A stretch of DNA of 64,000 nucleotides from Xanthostigma xanthostigma (GCA_963575645.1 OY754465.1:36033501-36097500); one strand, 5' to 3'; numbered from the stretch's first letter, positions 1 through 13,500 are shown. Made by a program: numbers and translations. The notes: generated by a model not told the origin, from the sequence alone.

Positions 1-572
1 GAAACTGCCGTCAGAAATACAGAAACCAAAAATTCAAATGCGTAAAAGGCCGGAGGGCTGTGGGGGTGCATTTTAGGGGTCAAACGCGGTTTTTCGTTAT
101 TTCCGGCGAAAGTTGACCTCCAATCGAAAAATGTTGTTTGGCAATGTTGTAGGTATTAAAAGGATCTGCAACTTTTATGAAAATAACTTTTTCACATAAC
201 CTTAAAGATTCAAAGAAATATTGAAAAAAACGTGTTTTTCGTTTTTAATTTTTTTTCTCCTGCAAATTACAGTTTATTTAGGACATAGAGAGGTAAGTCT
301 CCTGAAAATTTCATGAAAAAAAAATTAAAAACGAAAAACACGTTTTTTTCAATATTTCTTTGAATCTTTAAGGTTATGTGAAAAAGTTATTTTCATAAAA
401 GTTGCAGATCCTTTTAATACCTACAACATTGCCAAACAACATTTTTCGATTGGAGGTCAACTTTCGCCGGAAATAACGAAAAACCGCGTTTGACCCCTAA
501 AATGCACCCCCACAGCCCTCCGGCCTTTTACGCATTTGAATTTTTGGTTTCTGTATTTCTGACGGCAGTTTC
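1..572. repeat. Foldback palindrome with about 257-bp arms
   Basis: Bases 1-257 and 316-572 are near-perfect reverse complements, since position x pairs with 573-x. They are separated by a loop of about 58 bp. The left arm starts at the window edge, so the element may extend further left. No coding frame is visible in the loop. It lies in the Ttd14 intron downstream of the exon at 1446-1582, so the pre-mRNA could fold into a long hairpin. The family is not identified. Confidence 0.85.
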
Positions 573-945
573 TTCCCTTCCTCATCATTCGTTTTCTGTT
601 ATTAATTTTGTCCTTGTCAAAAGCTTACTTCACTGGTCTATTAACTGTAAACAAATTAAAAAAACATTGTTTCGGCAGGATTTTCGCAGGCAACCTTAGC
701 GATCTTTCTTAATTATGGTCTTAACTATCATCTCTAATTTTTTCGTTCGTCCACCTTATGACGACACATTTTCTGCAGCCGTCTCTTGGACTATAGGATG
801 TGCACCAAAACGGAGATAAGCGGTGAGGGAACATACTAGCGACATGAAAAGTTGCCATTTTTGTTTATTCACGATACTTTGCAGCTAGAGTCAAAATACT
901 AACATTCGACTAGTGACGTTTACGAATCTATGCTTATTCATAATG
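573..945. other. Intronic stretch, nothing recognised
   Basis: AT-rich intron sequence of Ttd14 between the edge palindrome and a pogo-like MITE. I see no coding exon, RNA or clear repeat here. Confidence 0.5.
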
Positions 946-1345
946 TAGTGGAATCTCAATAACTCGAATTTTAAGGGAAATGCTAAAAAGATCGAGTCAA
1001 TGAGTTTTGAACTTAAGAAGTATCTCGAGATATAAAGGATTTAATTACTAAAATTTCGACTTAGAAAAGCATAAATTATTTGATGTTAGTGTTATGAATT
1101 CGGGGAATTCCAATCATTATATTTTACTAACTTCGACTTACGGAGTCTACTTTATGAAATTTGAGTTGTAGAGTATCAATATATATTATCAATACCTCGC
1201 GGGGAAATAACATTTTGTTCGAGATACAGAGTCTAAATAATTCGAGGTACGGCGTATTTAGAGGTTCAACAAAAGGGAATAACAATTTTTATCGACTTAC
1301 TGATGGATACGACTTAACGCGATTCGAGTTATCGAGATTCCACTG
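946..1345. mobile_element. Pogo/Tigger-like MITE, decayed
   Basis: The left end (AGTGGAATCTCAATAACTCG) and the right end (ATTCGAGTTATCGAGATTCC followed by ACTG and TA) are inverted copies of a CAGTGGAATCTCGATAACTC-type terminal repeat. Such ends are known from pogo/Tigger-class elements that insert at TA. The interior repeats degenerate phrases of the same motif and has no transposase. The left TA is not intact. Confidence 0.6.
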
Positions 1346-1445
1346 TATAAAACCTTCTAGCTGGAGCGAAAATTTAGTCTGGATCTCATTACGTTATTTA
1401 CATGCAACGTCGCGTAAATAATGCCTAGTAATAAAATTGACTTAC

Positions 1446-1582
1446 TTCAGTTGAATAAAACTGTTCAGCTCCGTTAGCCGCCGAAACCATGTGAACAATC
1501 TGATTGTAGCGATTGTCTCTTAATTCAACATTGTTCCAATTGTTGGCTGCCATCATCTGGTCCCATTTTTCTTTGGAAATAA
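1446..1582 (-). CDS. Ttd14: Ttd14 coding exon 6
   Basis: 137 nt, entered with two bases of a split Phe codon (T|TT) and leaving in phase 0 after FYSTE. The acceptor is GACAG and the donor GTAAGT. It encodes [20 protein letters not shown], then a run ending in [16 protein letters not shown]. The next exon is outside the window. Confidence 0.93.
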
Positions 1583-4500
1583 CTGTCAATACAAAATTAT
1601 AATGAAAACAAACAAATAAAACAACAAAGTGTTAAGATTTACGAAAGTAACGCCCGTCTTCTCTGTAGCATGTCTCCGTTCATTAAAATTACATCTGCAT
1701 AAAGACAATCAAAAAAACGTTTTTTTTAAGAGGACACATGCTATTTGTAAAAGACAAAGTCTGAATACGATGTAAAAAAACGGGCATGGGCGTGTTGGGC
1801 ACACACATGATAGGGTTCCATAGTGTGCGTATAATGTAATGTATGAGCGAATTTATTATTGGCCGCATTTGTTGGTTGGCAAATATCTTCCCAAATTTAG
1901 AAATGCGTCATTGTAATATGTGACTATGTCGTTGTCGACACAGTTTAGTATATTATTAATTAAAAAACAAGTTAAGTATCCGTGAGTTATTATTTGCACT
2001 ATAAAAATCACTGGGATCTTCCAAAAACCAAATAGTTCCAACAAATAATTAAATTATACACTAGTGACATTGGACGTTTTTTTTTACTTTAAAAAATAAT
2101 GTAAGGAAAGATCAGTAGAACCCCTACAACTTGTTAATACATCTTGTTCAAAATCATTTCCGTTGAAAGTATTTATAGTGTAAATCTTTTGATTTTTTCA
2201 GATTTTTAGATCACATAATTGCAAAGTTAGAGGGGAGGGCACATTATTAACGACTTTAGGAGCTTATATCTCGGAAAATATTCACCTAAGCAAAAAAAAC
2301 TTTTATTGCATTTTTAAAGACATGCCCAAAGATACCTCATGTAATGGTGTACGCGAAAACACTAATTTTCATACCTCAGTTTTCTATGTACTAAATATTT
2401 TTTTTACAATTTCATTACACAATCGTATGGTGGTTACTGGTTCACATAAGATGCATGTCTGTAAAATTTTACCCGAATCGATAGAAACATGGCAGTCAAA
2501 AATAAGGCTGTGACATACGGACGGACAGACAGGCAGACGGTCATGACGAAATTATAAGGGTTCCGTTTTTACCATTTGGCTACGGAGCCCTAAAAACCAA
2601 GTGTTGCATTAATTTTGACGAAGAGTGATACGCAGGGAAGATCAATCTGAAGTTTAATCATTCTGGATTTTCGATTAATTTTAGTTTACCGAACCAATCT
2701 TCAAGAGGACAGACGCTACTTATGTTAACGTTCTTTAATAATAACTTTGAATTGAACCAATTTGAAATCTTACATGCAGAGGCATCCATTGCACCGCGAT
2801 CACAAATGATCAGACAATTTCTGGTCGAAGATCTTCCTAATTCGAAGAACGTGTTTTCGATCTGCATCATGGTGCGCAGGAGATTCTCCTGGAATTTGAA
2901 AGCTGAAAAGATGAAACAGACATTTTTATTAGAAATTGAATACAATTGACCAACAGAAATAAACGCATACAACTGATTTTCGGGTAAAAAGTCGAGCTTC
3001 AAAGGAAAGCTCTAAAAAATTGGATTTGAAAAGGTTTCACGGGTTATTGAGCAGAGGTGGGTATGATTTGAATCATAGTATTCGAATCCGGAATTCGAAC
3101 TCTTTTTGAAGATACTTTAATAAAAAAATTCCAGCCAATTGGGTGACGAGGCCATTCCGACTTCAAAAATATTGACATTAAATATTATGATATGCATGGT
3201 TACCACAAAATATGTTATCTCGGTCACGTAAAAATTAACCAAAACATGTTTGTCACGTAGGTACCTAATTAATTTCTTTTTGACAGATCTACAGAACAAA
3301 AGAACAGCTGATTTTTGTTTTATTTTTAAAATATTTCCGAAACAACGTTATAGCATATATCTCTTCTGAGCATGCTATTTTCCCCTAAAACAATAGGCTC
3401 TTTATATTTGCATATCGAACATCCTCCCAAAATTTGGTTTCAATCCGCTTATTCGTTTGGCCTGTATCGTGTTTACAGACAAACAGACGTACACACTTTT
3501 TCCAAAAATATGGTTTTTGAATTCGGGAATCGGGGGATCTCAAAGCGAAAAAATATTGTGAAATTTTGAATAGTAAATTTTGGCCTAAATTAGTACTTTT
3601 CCTCACTTGCGTTGGAATGGTAAAAGGATTACCTAGTGATCTGCAGTCGTAAGACAAATCCTTCTTAAAGGGTTCGAAACGTTCGAATCATTTTCGGTGA
3701 AATTTATCTACAAGAGATTTCAGCTCTTTGTTAAAGAATGAAAGTATTCTCAACTCTGAAGAAACACTGTTCCGTCATCCGCAATCATGATCCGAAAAAA
3801 GTATTCGAATCAATCTATTATACCAAAATAATTCGAATATAATATCCGTGATTTTCAGAGTATTCGTCCTAACCAAGATTTTAAGTTAGAGAGCTTACTA
3901 GGAAACGTGCGACTTATAAGGAGTTTTTGACTATTTCAAGTTACAGAGGCTATAGGTATGATATCATTTCGATTTATGGCGGTATTTACGCGGACATAAG
4001 CTAGCTCGAGACATAGAAGTTGTTAGTAACTTCGAGTTTCTGAGGTAAAATTCTACTGAAAGAGCCACCTAGGGAAGTCATAATTAGTTCAAGTTAAAGG
4101 AAATTTTTATTTAGACTTATATGAATATATTTTTTAAAGAAATGAATCAGGAATTTGTTTCAACTTGAGATTGTACGGTATTATTTCTGTGTCAACTTTC
4201 CAAAAATAATTTCTATGAAAAAATTAACATTCCTGAAAAAAATGAAAGTTTCCAGTTACTCCATTATGTCCACAAATAAATTTCATACGAGATTGAAGAG
4301 TAGCTATTAAAAAATAATGCGATACTAGTAGCGACTTTCATTTTTTCCAGTGGAAGTATAGGCATGTGCAATTCTTCGAATTTATAAAAATTAGTTGCTA
4401 AAAATACTGTAATAATTTTTATGATATTTTAATTAAGGCTGGGCACGAAAACCGGTTAACCGGTCGATCGGTTAAAATTTGATTCGAAAACCGCGGTTAT

Positions 4501-7500
4501 GAATATGTAAAAACCGGTCAATCGGTTAAAAACCGGTTAACCGATCGATCGTATAAAAATCGGTTAACCGGTAGATCGGTTAAAAACCGATTAACCGATC
4601 AATCGGTTAAAAACCGGTTAACCGATCGACCGGTTAAAATTAGATGTGAAAACCGATTTTAGTGTTAAACAAAATTAATTTTTCATGCTTTATAACGACA
4701 GAAATTAAGAATTAAAATGTCGAAAATTACCTCAGAAATAGATTGCCAAAGCCATGGAACCGACGAAAGATTAAAATTAATAATTACTTTTCAGAGAATA
4801 TAAGGATATGAGATTAAAATTAATAATTATTAATTATTCAAACAGCTAAAACGTCATCATTTTATTTAAGTTCGGCTATCGCTATCTGTTTTTTGAGTTA
4901 ATTTCGACATTTTCATATCAAATTTCTGCCGTTACAAAGAACGAAACATTTGTAAGAATATTTTGTCCTTTGATTTTTTGAAAAGCCGCTTTGTTTCGAA
5001 GATACAGGGCGAGAAAAATTACTAAGAACGGCTGTACTTTATCCACTAAAGGCCGGTCCAGACGCTACGTTTTGCACAACCTTTTAACTGCGCAGTCTTA
5101 AGACGGAATGAAAACGTTGCAATTTTTAGAGCGTCTACATGGTGCAGAGATATCTGCATTGTTCGCACAGTTTTAGCGGCATCGTCATGGAGGAGGTACT
5201 ACTCTGGTCAATTTTGGCATGCTGTCTTATTAAGAAAAATAAAAGATTGAAACGTCTCAGAAGTACCCGGCGTTCAAAGTGGTCGCGGAAGTGGCTTCTA
5301 AAAAGGCAGCACTTTTCTCATATTAGATTACTGCGTGAATTACGTGATGAACCCAATGATTGGCGGAACTACTTGAGAATGGACATAGATACGTATACTT
5401 ATTTATTGGAATTAGTGACACCGCATATCATAAAACAAAATACTTGTATGAGAACAGCAATATCACCACATGAAAGGCTAACAGCAACTTTAAGATTTTT
5501 GGCAACTGGCAGAAGTTACAAAGACCTAGAATTCACAACAATTATATCGAAACAATCGTTAAGTGAAATCATTCCCGAAACATGTAAAGCTATCTTCAAA
5601 GTGCTGAAGAATGAATACTTGAAGGTAAGTAATAACGCTATTGTCTATAAAAGATTTATATTTATATGAACCTTACATCAGTGTTTCACAAAACTTAGGC
5701 TAAGCAAATGAAAATGCATGCAAATAATTCAGTTTGGTTGAAACGTTGTGAAGTAGTTTGCAGCGGAAGAGGGGGCAATGACTTGATGGGCGTGTGTCTG
5801 TTGATCTTGTTCACCTTGCTGTGGGATGATGCGTGAAACTGCCGGAATTTGCCCAATTGTTTCATTCTCCTGAGTGTGTGTAAGTTTTTCTGGGACGTAG
5901 TGATGTGGCATAGGCTGCGACTGCTGCGAGAAGGAGTGGTATTGTCCAACTTGTGAAGAAAGAGTATGTGGCATTCTCAATTGTTGGGGCATATTCTGTC
6001 GATGCCAATTCCGTCCATTCACTAAACCAAAATCATCTTGTCGCTGGCTAGTCATGTCAATAATTTGAAAATTTCTGGTAAGCGTACCCAACTCCGCTTC
6101 GAATAAAACGTCGGAAATTAGTTTCTGAGCGATTGCGTTTTGTGAACTAGGGACGTCTCTGAGTTTATTAGCCACATGTTTTCCAAATACCTGAAAAGCA
6201 TCCTCTGTCTGTAGCGACTCCAGTTTCTTTCCTACCAACTTCATAACGCCAGTTGTGCCATCATCATTTGAAACTCCCTTTCTCTTACGAGTTGAAGAGT
6301 GCGATCTTGAAGTATTACAGGACAATGTTCTACTGCTAGAACCGGGAGTTGATGCTTCGGAAAGAGGAGTAGCAGGCGCTTCACTGGGACCAGCGTCAGC
6401 AGCACTTTCATGCACATCTTCTACCTGAAAATATTAAACAATTATCGATCTCCGTAATTTTCATTATTTTTTTGTTATTGCAATTTAAGTAAGCACTTTT
6501 ATTTTATTTTTTTTTTGTTTCAGTTTCCCAAGACTGAAAAGGAGTGGCTGGAAGTTGCAGCTGAGTTTGAAAGAATGTGGCAGTTCCCTCATTGTTTAGG
6601 GTCAATTGACGGAAAACATATTAGGATTGTGCCACCTAAAGGAAGTGGGTCCTATTATTTCAATTATAAGAAAACCCACAGTGTTGTTCTTATGGCAATA
6701 GCCAATGCCAATTGCGAATTTTTGTATTGTGATATAGGCACAAACGGTAGGATCTCAGATGGAGGAGTCATAAATAACACTAAATTTTATGAAAAGCTCG
6801 TTAATAACGAGTTGAGAATTCCAAAACCCCGGTGCATTGGAAGTGCAAATAGAGTTTTAGGATATGTTTTTGTTGGTGATGAAGCCTTTGCTATGCGTCG
6901 AGAACTTCTTAAACCGTATCGACGAGAAACATTAACAAGGGAGCGAAGAATTTTCAATTACCGCCTATCTAGAGCGAGGCGTGTTGTTGAAAACACGTTC
7001 GGAATTTTGGCTTCGCGATTTCGTATTTTCCACACAAGTATTAATTTGAAGATGGACAACGTCGATACTGTAGTTCTTGCGTGTTGCGCTTTACACAACT
7101 TTTTGCGCAGAAGATCCCCCCAAAACTACACCCCTCCTGAAAGTATGGATCGGGAAAATATTTCTGAGTGTACTGTTGAATTAGGTGAAAGATGTGACCC
7201 AGAATTATTACACGACCTACAGCGTGGAACAAGAGGCCAGATTTTGAATAATGCTATCGTGGTCAGAGATCAATTCAAAGAGTACTTTAACAATGAGGGG
7301 TCTGTTCCTTGGCAAGATAAATTTATAACTTTAAACAATTAATGGTGTATTTATTATTTAAACTATTTAAATAAATTAATAAAGTGATTACATAAAGGAT
7401 TTTTTTTTACCTGTTCTGGTGCTTCATCAACTTCAGAGTCTTCATTTTCATCCATGGTATTCCTAGACTGCCTTGGTGTCTCCTGATCATTTAGGAAATG

Positions 7501-10500
7501 TAACAAATCAAAATACCACAGAGATGGCTTGTAGATTTCGTCTTCTCCAGCCCCAGATCGATTCGATTTATTCACTTTTGCCAATTCTTTTCGGTAAACA
7601 CTTCTTAAAGAATTTATTTTTTTTACAACTGTTTCTCTGTTTGCGGTTGCATCAATTTCTTTGAATTTTTCCACTAAAATCTCATAAGCCTGCCCTTTTT
7701 TATCCCTGTCACTATACTCCTTGGATTTGACACGCCAAATGCATGGGAAACTTTCGTATAATGCTATAAATTCTGTGAGAAACTCTCGAGAACATTGCCG
7801 AATGTCAGCCATTGTCGCTCAAATACAACAAAGAAACTGAGCAACAAAATGAATCGGAAAACGGAGTTACCGTCTACATGCGCCGACTTGTCCGCACAGT
7901 TCATGGATATCTATGCTCTCTAGCTCAGTTATCGCTGCAACTGTACCGTCTTCCCGCCGAACTCAAAACTGCGCAGTTTTCCGATCCACACGCAACGTTT
8001 TATCTGCAACGTGTTGAACTGCGCAGACAAAAGGTTGTGCAAAACGTAGTGTGTGGACCGGCCTTAACAGCAGGCAAACAAATAAAAAAAAAAACAAAGC
8101 GACTTTTCAAAAATCATCAAAGAACAAAATGAAAATATTAAACTTAGTAAGTGATCTCATTGTCGTAGATTATGATTATATAAAATATAAGAACTAATTG
8201 AATATTTCTGTTAATAAAAAATTATTACCTGGTCTTTTGGTCAGACTCAGAACAATTAAAATATTCTTCAATTTTGTTTTTCTGTTTAGCGTTTTCTAAG
8301 TAATGTACTGATCGAATATGGTGCCACAGTGAACTTGTACTGCCTGAATATTTAAGCAGTTTGTCACAAATTTTACAAATCACTTCGTTTTTCGTTAATT
8401 CTTTCTTTTGAAAATACTTCCACACTTCCGACATTTTTAATTCCCGTCAACGCGTAAGACAACACTAGGAACAGTAGGAACTAGGAACTAAATAAAAACA
8501 ATTTATAAGCGTGTATTCTTTGGGATACAAGACGGTGCCGGTGTTGTGAAACAAATCAATAACAATCGCGCGGCCGTACAGCTGTAAGCAGTTTAAAATT
8601 TAAATCAAACTTCAAAATTAAAAATTCCGAGGAGATCAGCGGTTTTATTAACAACATTAAATATGCTACTTGTCTAGTCATCAAATTTTAGGTACCTAGA
8701 TAGATATGTTATCACAATTTGCAACAACAAAATATACCTAACAAATAACATCAACGGTCGATCTGTCGAACGGTTATATAGTTTAAAGTTTAAACTTTAA
8801 TGGTCATATAACTGACTGAACGATCGGTCAGTCGATCGGTTTTCGGTCATATAACCGACTGAACGACCGGTTAATCGACCGGTTTTCGGTCATATTATAA
8901 CCGACTGAATGACCGGTTAATAGACCGGTTTTCGGTTTTCGGTCATCATTTTGATTGAATGCCGGTTTTTTCGAAACCGGTTATTATTTTTGATAACCGA
9001 TAACCGACCAAAAAATCAAAAAGTCCCAGCACTAATTTTAATGCAACAAATAAAGTTTCAGAATTCACTGAACTAGCGTGTTTAATATCCATTTAGTGTA
9101 GGTATATGCGTGATTCGAATATTTTGATAGAATTAAAAATTCAAAGAAGCGTACATAAAGGACTTTTCTGTTTTTGAAGTCAGGCCCAGATAATCGGACA
9201 AAAGCTCAGGGTGTCGATAAAAAGGTATAAAAACAATGTTTTTATACTCATCAAAGCCGTAGCCTTAGAGGCATCGCCAGAGTACACAATCTTCCAAAAT
9301 GTTCGCAGAGGTTGGAGTAAACGTCGTTTAGGTATCAAATTTTTAAAAATTAACGATGGAACCCAGAAAACGAAGTAGTTAAAAACGTCCGACGCACAAC
9401 TGAAAAACGTCGTTTGTTGCTGGCTACGCCTTTGAATTGAATAGTTGGAAAAAAAAGAACGAACTAAAATTACACATACACATACAAAAAGTCAAAGAAT
9501 AACACTATTTTATAAAATACTAGCGGTCCGTCCCGATATAATTCTGCAAATGTATTTCGTTTGCGGTCCGACATCTGAACTAATAGTTTTGAGCAAATTC
9601 TACCAGATTTGCTTCTAAACGAATAATTTTGAGTAAATTCTATGAGACGTCGCTACATGTTACTAAAACAGTTTATTTTTACAAATACACGTAAATTTGT
9701 ACAAAATATTTTATAAAAACTATTCTATAGCGTAAGTTCAACCAAGCAAGACACATTTACAAAATTTCATTAAAATCGGTTCAGTGTTTCGGAGATTGGT
9801 GCGGGCAATCATCGTGACACGAGATTTTTATATATATATAAAGATAAGTAATTACAGTAAAAATTCTATAAAGAAAACGTGAACTTGATTGTATTTTCAT
9901 AAGAACCGATACTCCTTATAGCGAAATAAACTCAGTTCTTTGAATTGCGTTATGGAGTTTCCACTGTAGTTGAAAAAAACTGGACTGATTATTATTATTG
10001 CTGTTTACTGGGAGACTTTTTTTAAGTTTATTTCCATAAAGCGGTTCACAATAGATGAGATTATTGTCTTTAAATCCGAAAAGATAAAAAAATTAATGCC
10101 GGTATTACAGAATTACCTACAGAGATTTTTTATTACCTACCTAATTATAATTTATGTACTAAGTACCTACTAAGTATAACAATAACTGAATAATATTACA
10201 AGTTAAAAATAGAAATTTAAAATCAACAGAGACAAAATCGCAGCTTTAAACTGTATCTGTACATAATTAGAAGTTATTAACAAAATTTCGATGATTTTTG
10301 TACAATTTATAGGATATAGAAGACGAATTAGCACTTTATCATTTTTCAGTCTGCCTGTTTATTAACTCAAAAACGACTGAACAAATTTTTATGCGGTTTT
10401 AACTTTAGATACGTCTTCTTGCCTACGAAGCTGGATCGAATTTCGGGATACTAGGTACAGTCTACGCGAGTGGGGCCGCTGGCTAGTGGACTTAATGCGC

Positions 10501-13500
10501 TTCTACTATAAGAGATCTGAACAGCAACAAAAAAAAAACAAAAAAACAAAAAAAACATTAACGCGAGCGCAGCCGCATTAAGGGATCGTCCATAAACCAT
10601 ATAACGCTCTTGAGGGGAAGGAATAAAATTACCACCAAAGTCTAGGTGCATGGCGTTACAGGGAGGATAGACTACTTGACCCTTATTTATTTATAAAATG
10701 TTCATATATCGTAATATTAATCCACATGATATTTCACTTAATAAATGTAATGGTTTTTGTTTGATAAAATAGCACTCAAAATTTTAAATATAGGTAGATA
10801 TAAGTTGCCCCGAAAATACGAGCTACTGTCATGTTTACCTACTGTGACGTTTAATATACAAACAAGTACAAATAAGGCTCGATATCGTTTACATGAGGTT
10901 CGTTCAGTGTTTAATAGGTAATGTACCTACACTATTGGACCAGGGCTGCCAGATTTCTCTCCTCAGAAATCCGTCGGTAAGGCGAAAAGTGGTGGGGGAA
11001 GTGGTCTGAAAAATCCGTTTCCATCCGTTCGCCCGCGGTTCACCCATTAATGCAATGAGTGTGAGAGAGATAGAGAGTAAAGTGAAGTATGCGGTACCAT
11101 AAACGACACATCGACGTGTTTCCACCTTCATTATGGCTTTATTATTAACATTATTAAATGAATTTCGTATAAGACGTTGAATTTACTTTTACTTACAAAC
11201 AGACTTTAAATTGAATAGAAATGATTCATTTTTTCACATCCAATGAATCGATTATTTCGTAGATTTTTCACATTTTTATGAAATAAAAATATTATATTGA
11301 CTGTTAGAATGTTGCGATAGTAACAAACGCGGCAGTACAATCAGTTAAATCCTCAATGTGTTCCGTAAATCCGTGTAACTCGAAACACTTGACTCCAGTT
11401 GTGTGAAAAAAACGCATCAGACAAAGATAGCGAGTCGATATTCATCGATATAGGTGTGTGTTTCGCGAACACATTGTTTCATACACTCTCTTATCTTTTT
11501 CTACCCTAATAGAGGGAGGAGTAGGACAGAGGTAGTGAAAGAAACGTGCTCAGATATGCTCGAATGTGCTAAAAATACCCGAATGTCCCCAAATTATCGA
11601 TTATCGAGTGAAGTTTGAATTTATATGTAGTAAAAAAGGTAAAAAATCCGGAAAAGTTAGAAAATCCGTTAAATCCGTTCAGATCATGAAATCCGTTCCA
11701 TTATCCGTTCAAATTTATTTCTACTCGAAAAATCCGTTTGGAACGGAAAAATCCGTTCATCTGGCAGCCCTGTATTGGACAAAAGTAGAGCAACAAAGTG
11801 CTTTTATTTTTTTTTCATTCAAAAAATTAATTACATAATTGTGATCCCCAGTTAATTTTTATGAAATATTATCCCCACAATATTGGGAATATTTCACAAT
11901 ATTTTGGTACACTTTAAACAAAATGAAGGTAGAGAAATATTTATTTTTATAAAAATCGACGAAATGAAGTGCGACAAAAGTAAAGCAACAAATGGTGGCA
12001 ACAGTATTTTATTTTACATATTACGATAAAAAAACCATAAACATATTTAAAAATTACAATAGCTAGAAGTATTATGTTAATAGTTAATAGAATATCCATT
12101 ATTACTTATTACTTGCCGACAACGTCGCGGCATTGAGGCAATCAATTTTTGAATAGTGCTTTCGGGAAGGTTTGTCCAAACTTCATTGATTTTATTTACC
12201 AATGATTGTTTATTTGGAAATAATTGTGTACGAATTCCACGTTCTACTTCTTCCCATAGATTTTCAATGGGGTTAAGGTCTAGGGATTGTGCCGGCCAAT
12301 GCAAAACCCGAACGTTATTTTCTTGAAACCACTCTTGAACAATTCGTGATGAATGTTTTGGATCGTTATCCTGTTGGAAAATAAAACACAACGGCATTTC
12401 CCACTCTGCATAAGGCAACATTACATTTTGCATTATATCTCTGTAGACAAATCGATCCATAGTGTCATTAATGAAGTTTAAAGGACCCACCCCATTCCAT
12501 GAGAAGCAACCCCATAGGAAAACAGAGCCTTTGCCATGTTTAACTGTAGGTGTAACGTATTTGGGATTAAACCTTGTGTTAATTGGCCGTCTTACACGCT
12601 TCATTCCATCAGAATTGAAAAGTTTGTAACGCGTTTCATCGCTAAATAGAACTTTTTTCCATTCGTCTACTGTCCAATTTAAATGTCGACGTGCAAATTC
12701 AAGCCTAGCCACTCTATTTCTTGCCGAAATAAGCGGCTTTTTAGCAGGGCGTCTACTAAATAGCTTTGCGTCTACCAACCTTCTCTGAACTGTCCGTGGA
12801 CTAACCATAATTTCGGGAATTTCAGCAATAATTCTAGGTGCAGACATCCAAGGATCGTTTTGAGAAATTCTTTTAATGCGTCTGTCTGTCCAAATTGTTG
12901 TTTTTCTCGGCCTTCCCGATTTCGGTAGATTCTCTAAATGTCCCCTTTCATTGTAATTTGAAATTATTTTGGATACGCTGTATCTGGGTAAAACAAACCG
13001 TCTTGAAATTGTGGCTTGTATTGTACCTTCCAAGTGTGCATTCACTACTCTCTGCTTTAAATCTTTCGAAATTGGAATACCTCTTGGCATGATTAATTCA
13101 GCACAGAAATATTAATTAAACATAAAATTAGCTCTGCAAAAATATTTTAAGCTTTACTTTCACTAAAACCTTTCTTTTCCAGGAAAATATTAAAATGTTG
13201 CTTTACTTTTGACGCATTACAATACTGTATTTGACAGTTAACTTCAATATCAGTTCATTTGTTTTGATTGTTGGAAAAACCTATTGGCGCCGATGAAAGC
13301 AGCCTACTTTGATATTTAAAACACAATGTGTTTAATTACGATATCGTGCATTAAATATTATAAAATCGCGATTATTTCATTTTTTGAAAGTGTTGCTTTA
13401 CTTTTGTCCAATAGTGTATATATAACATGTATGTTTACTACAAGTCTGACGTCACACTTTAAACCATCATGACATGCAGCATTCTTTGACATACCAAAAA

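Larger units (their letters stand above)
5050..8064. mobile_element. PIF/Harbinger transposon, apparently complete
   Basis: The terminal inverted repeats start AGGCCGGTCCAGACGCTACG on the left and AGGCCGGTCCACACACTACG on the right (reverse complement). They stay similar for about 45 bp, through TTTTGCACAACCTTTT. The element is flanked by TAA at 5047-5049 and 8065-8067, the TWA duplication known for this superfamily. At 3015 bp it has the two expected genes: a plus-strand DDE transposase and a minus-strand MADF-BESS protein. Both frames are open and all splice sites look usable. It is inserted within the hAT at 4434-9034. Confidence 0.95.
4434..9034. mobile_element. hAT-type transposon, non-autonomous, host of a nested Harbinger
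   Basis: The ends are TAAGGCTGGGCAC on the left and GTCCCAGCACTA on the right, inverted and hAT-like. They are flanked by a perfect 8-bp target duplication ATTTTAAT at 4426-4433 and 9035-9042. Both subterminal regions (about 4449-4640 and 8755-9010) are dense in ACCGGTTAACCG / CGGTTAAT motifs, probably transposase-binding sites. The right arm keeps one BED-finger exon (8229-8434, minus). The remaining hAT DNA is only about 1.6 kb once the Harbinger is removed, too short for a whole transposase. Part of the two arms is itself inverted (about 4964-4998 against 8080-8130). The Harbinger sits at 5050-8064. Confidence 0.9.
10930..13416. mobile_element. Tc1-like transposon with IR/DR ends, interrupted by a hAT
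   Basis: The ends are CACTATTGGAC, flanked by TA at 10928-10929 and 13417-13418. Removing the inserted hAT and its duplicated 8 bp leaves about 1647 bp. Each end has two copies of GACAAAAGTA(A/G)AGCAACA: 11778-11795 and 11973-11990 on the left, 13196-13213 and 13391-13408 (reversed) on the right. Spacing is 195 bp at both ends, which is the IR/DR layout of Sleeping Beauty-type elements. It carries an intact minus-strand transposase. Confidence 0.93.

Noticed and set aside
12895-13092. Plus-strand frame over the Tc1 gene
   Set aside because: It is antisense to the intact transposase and has no independent support.
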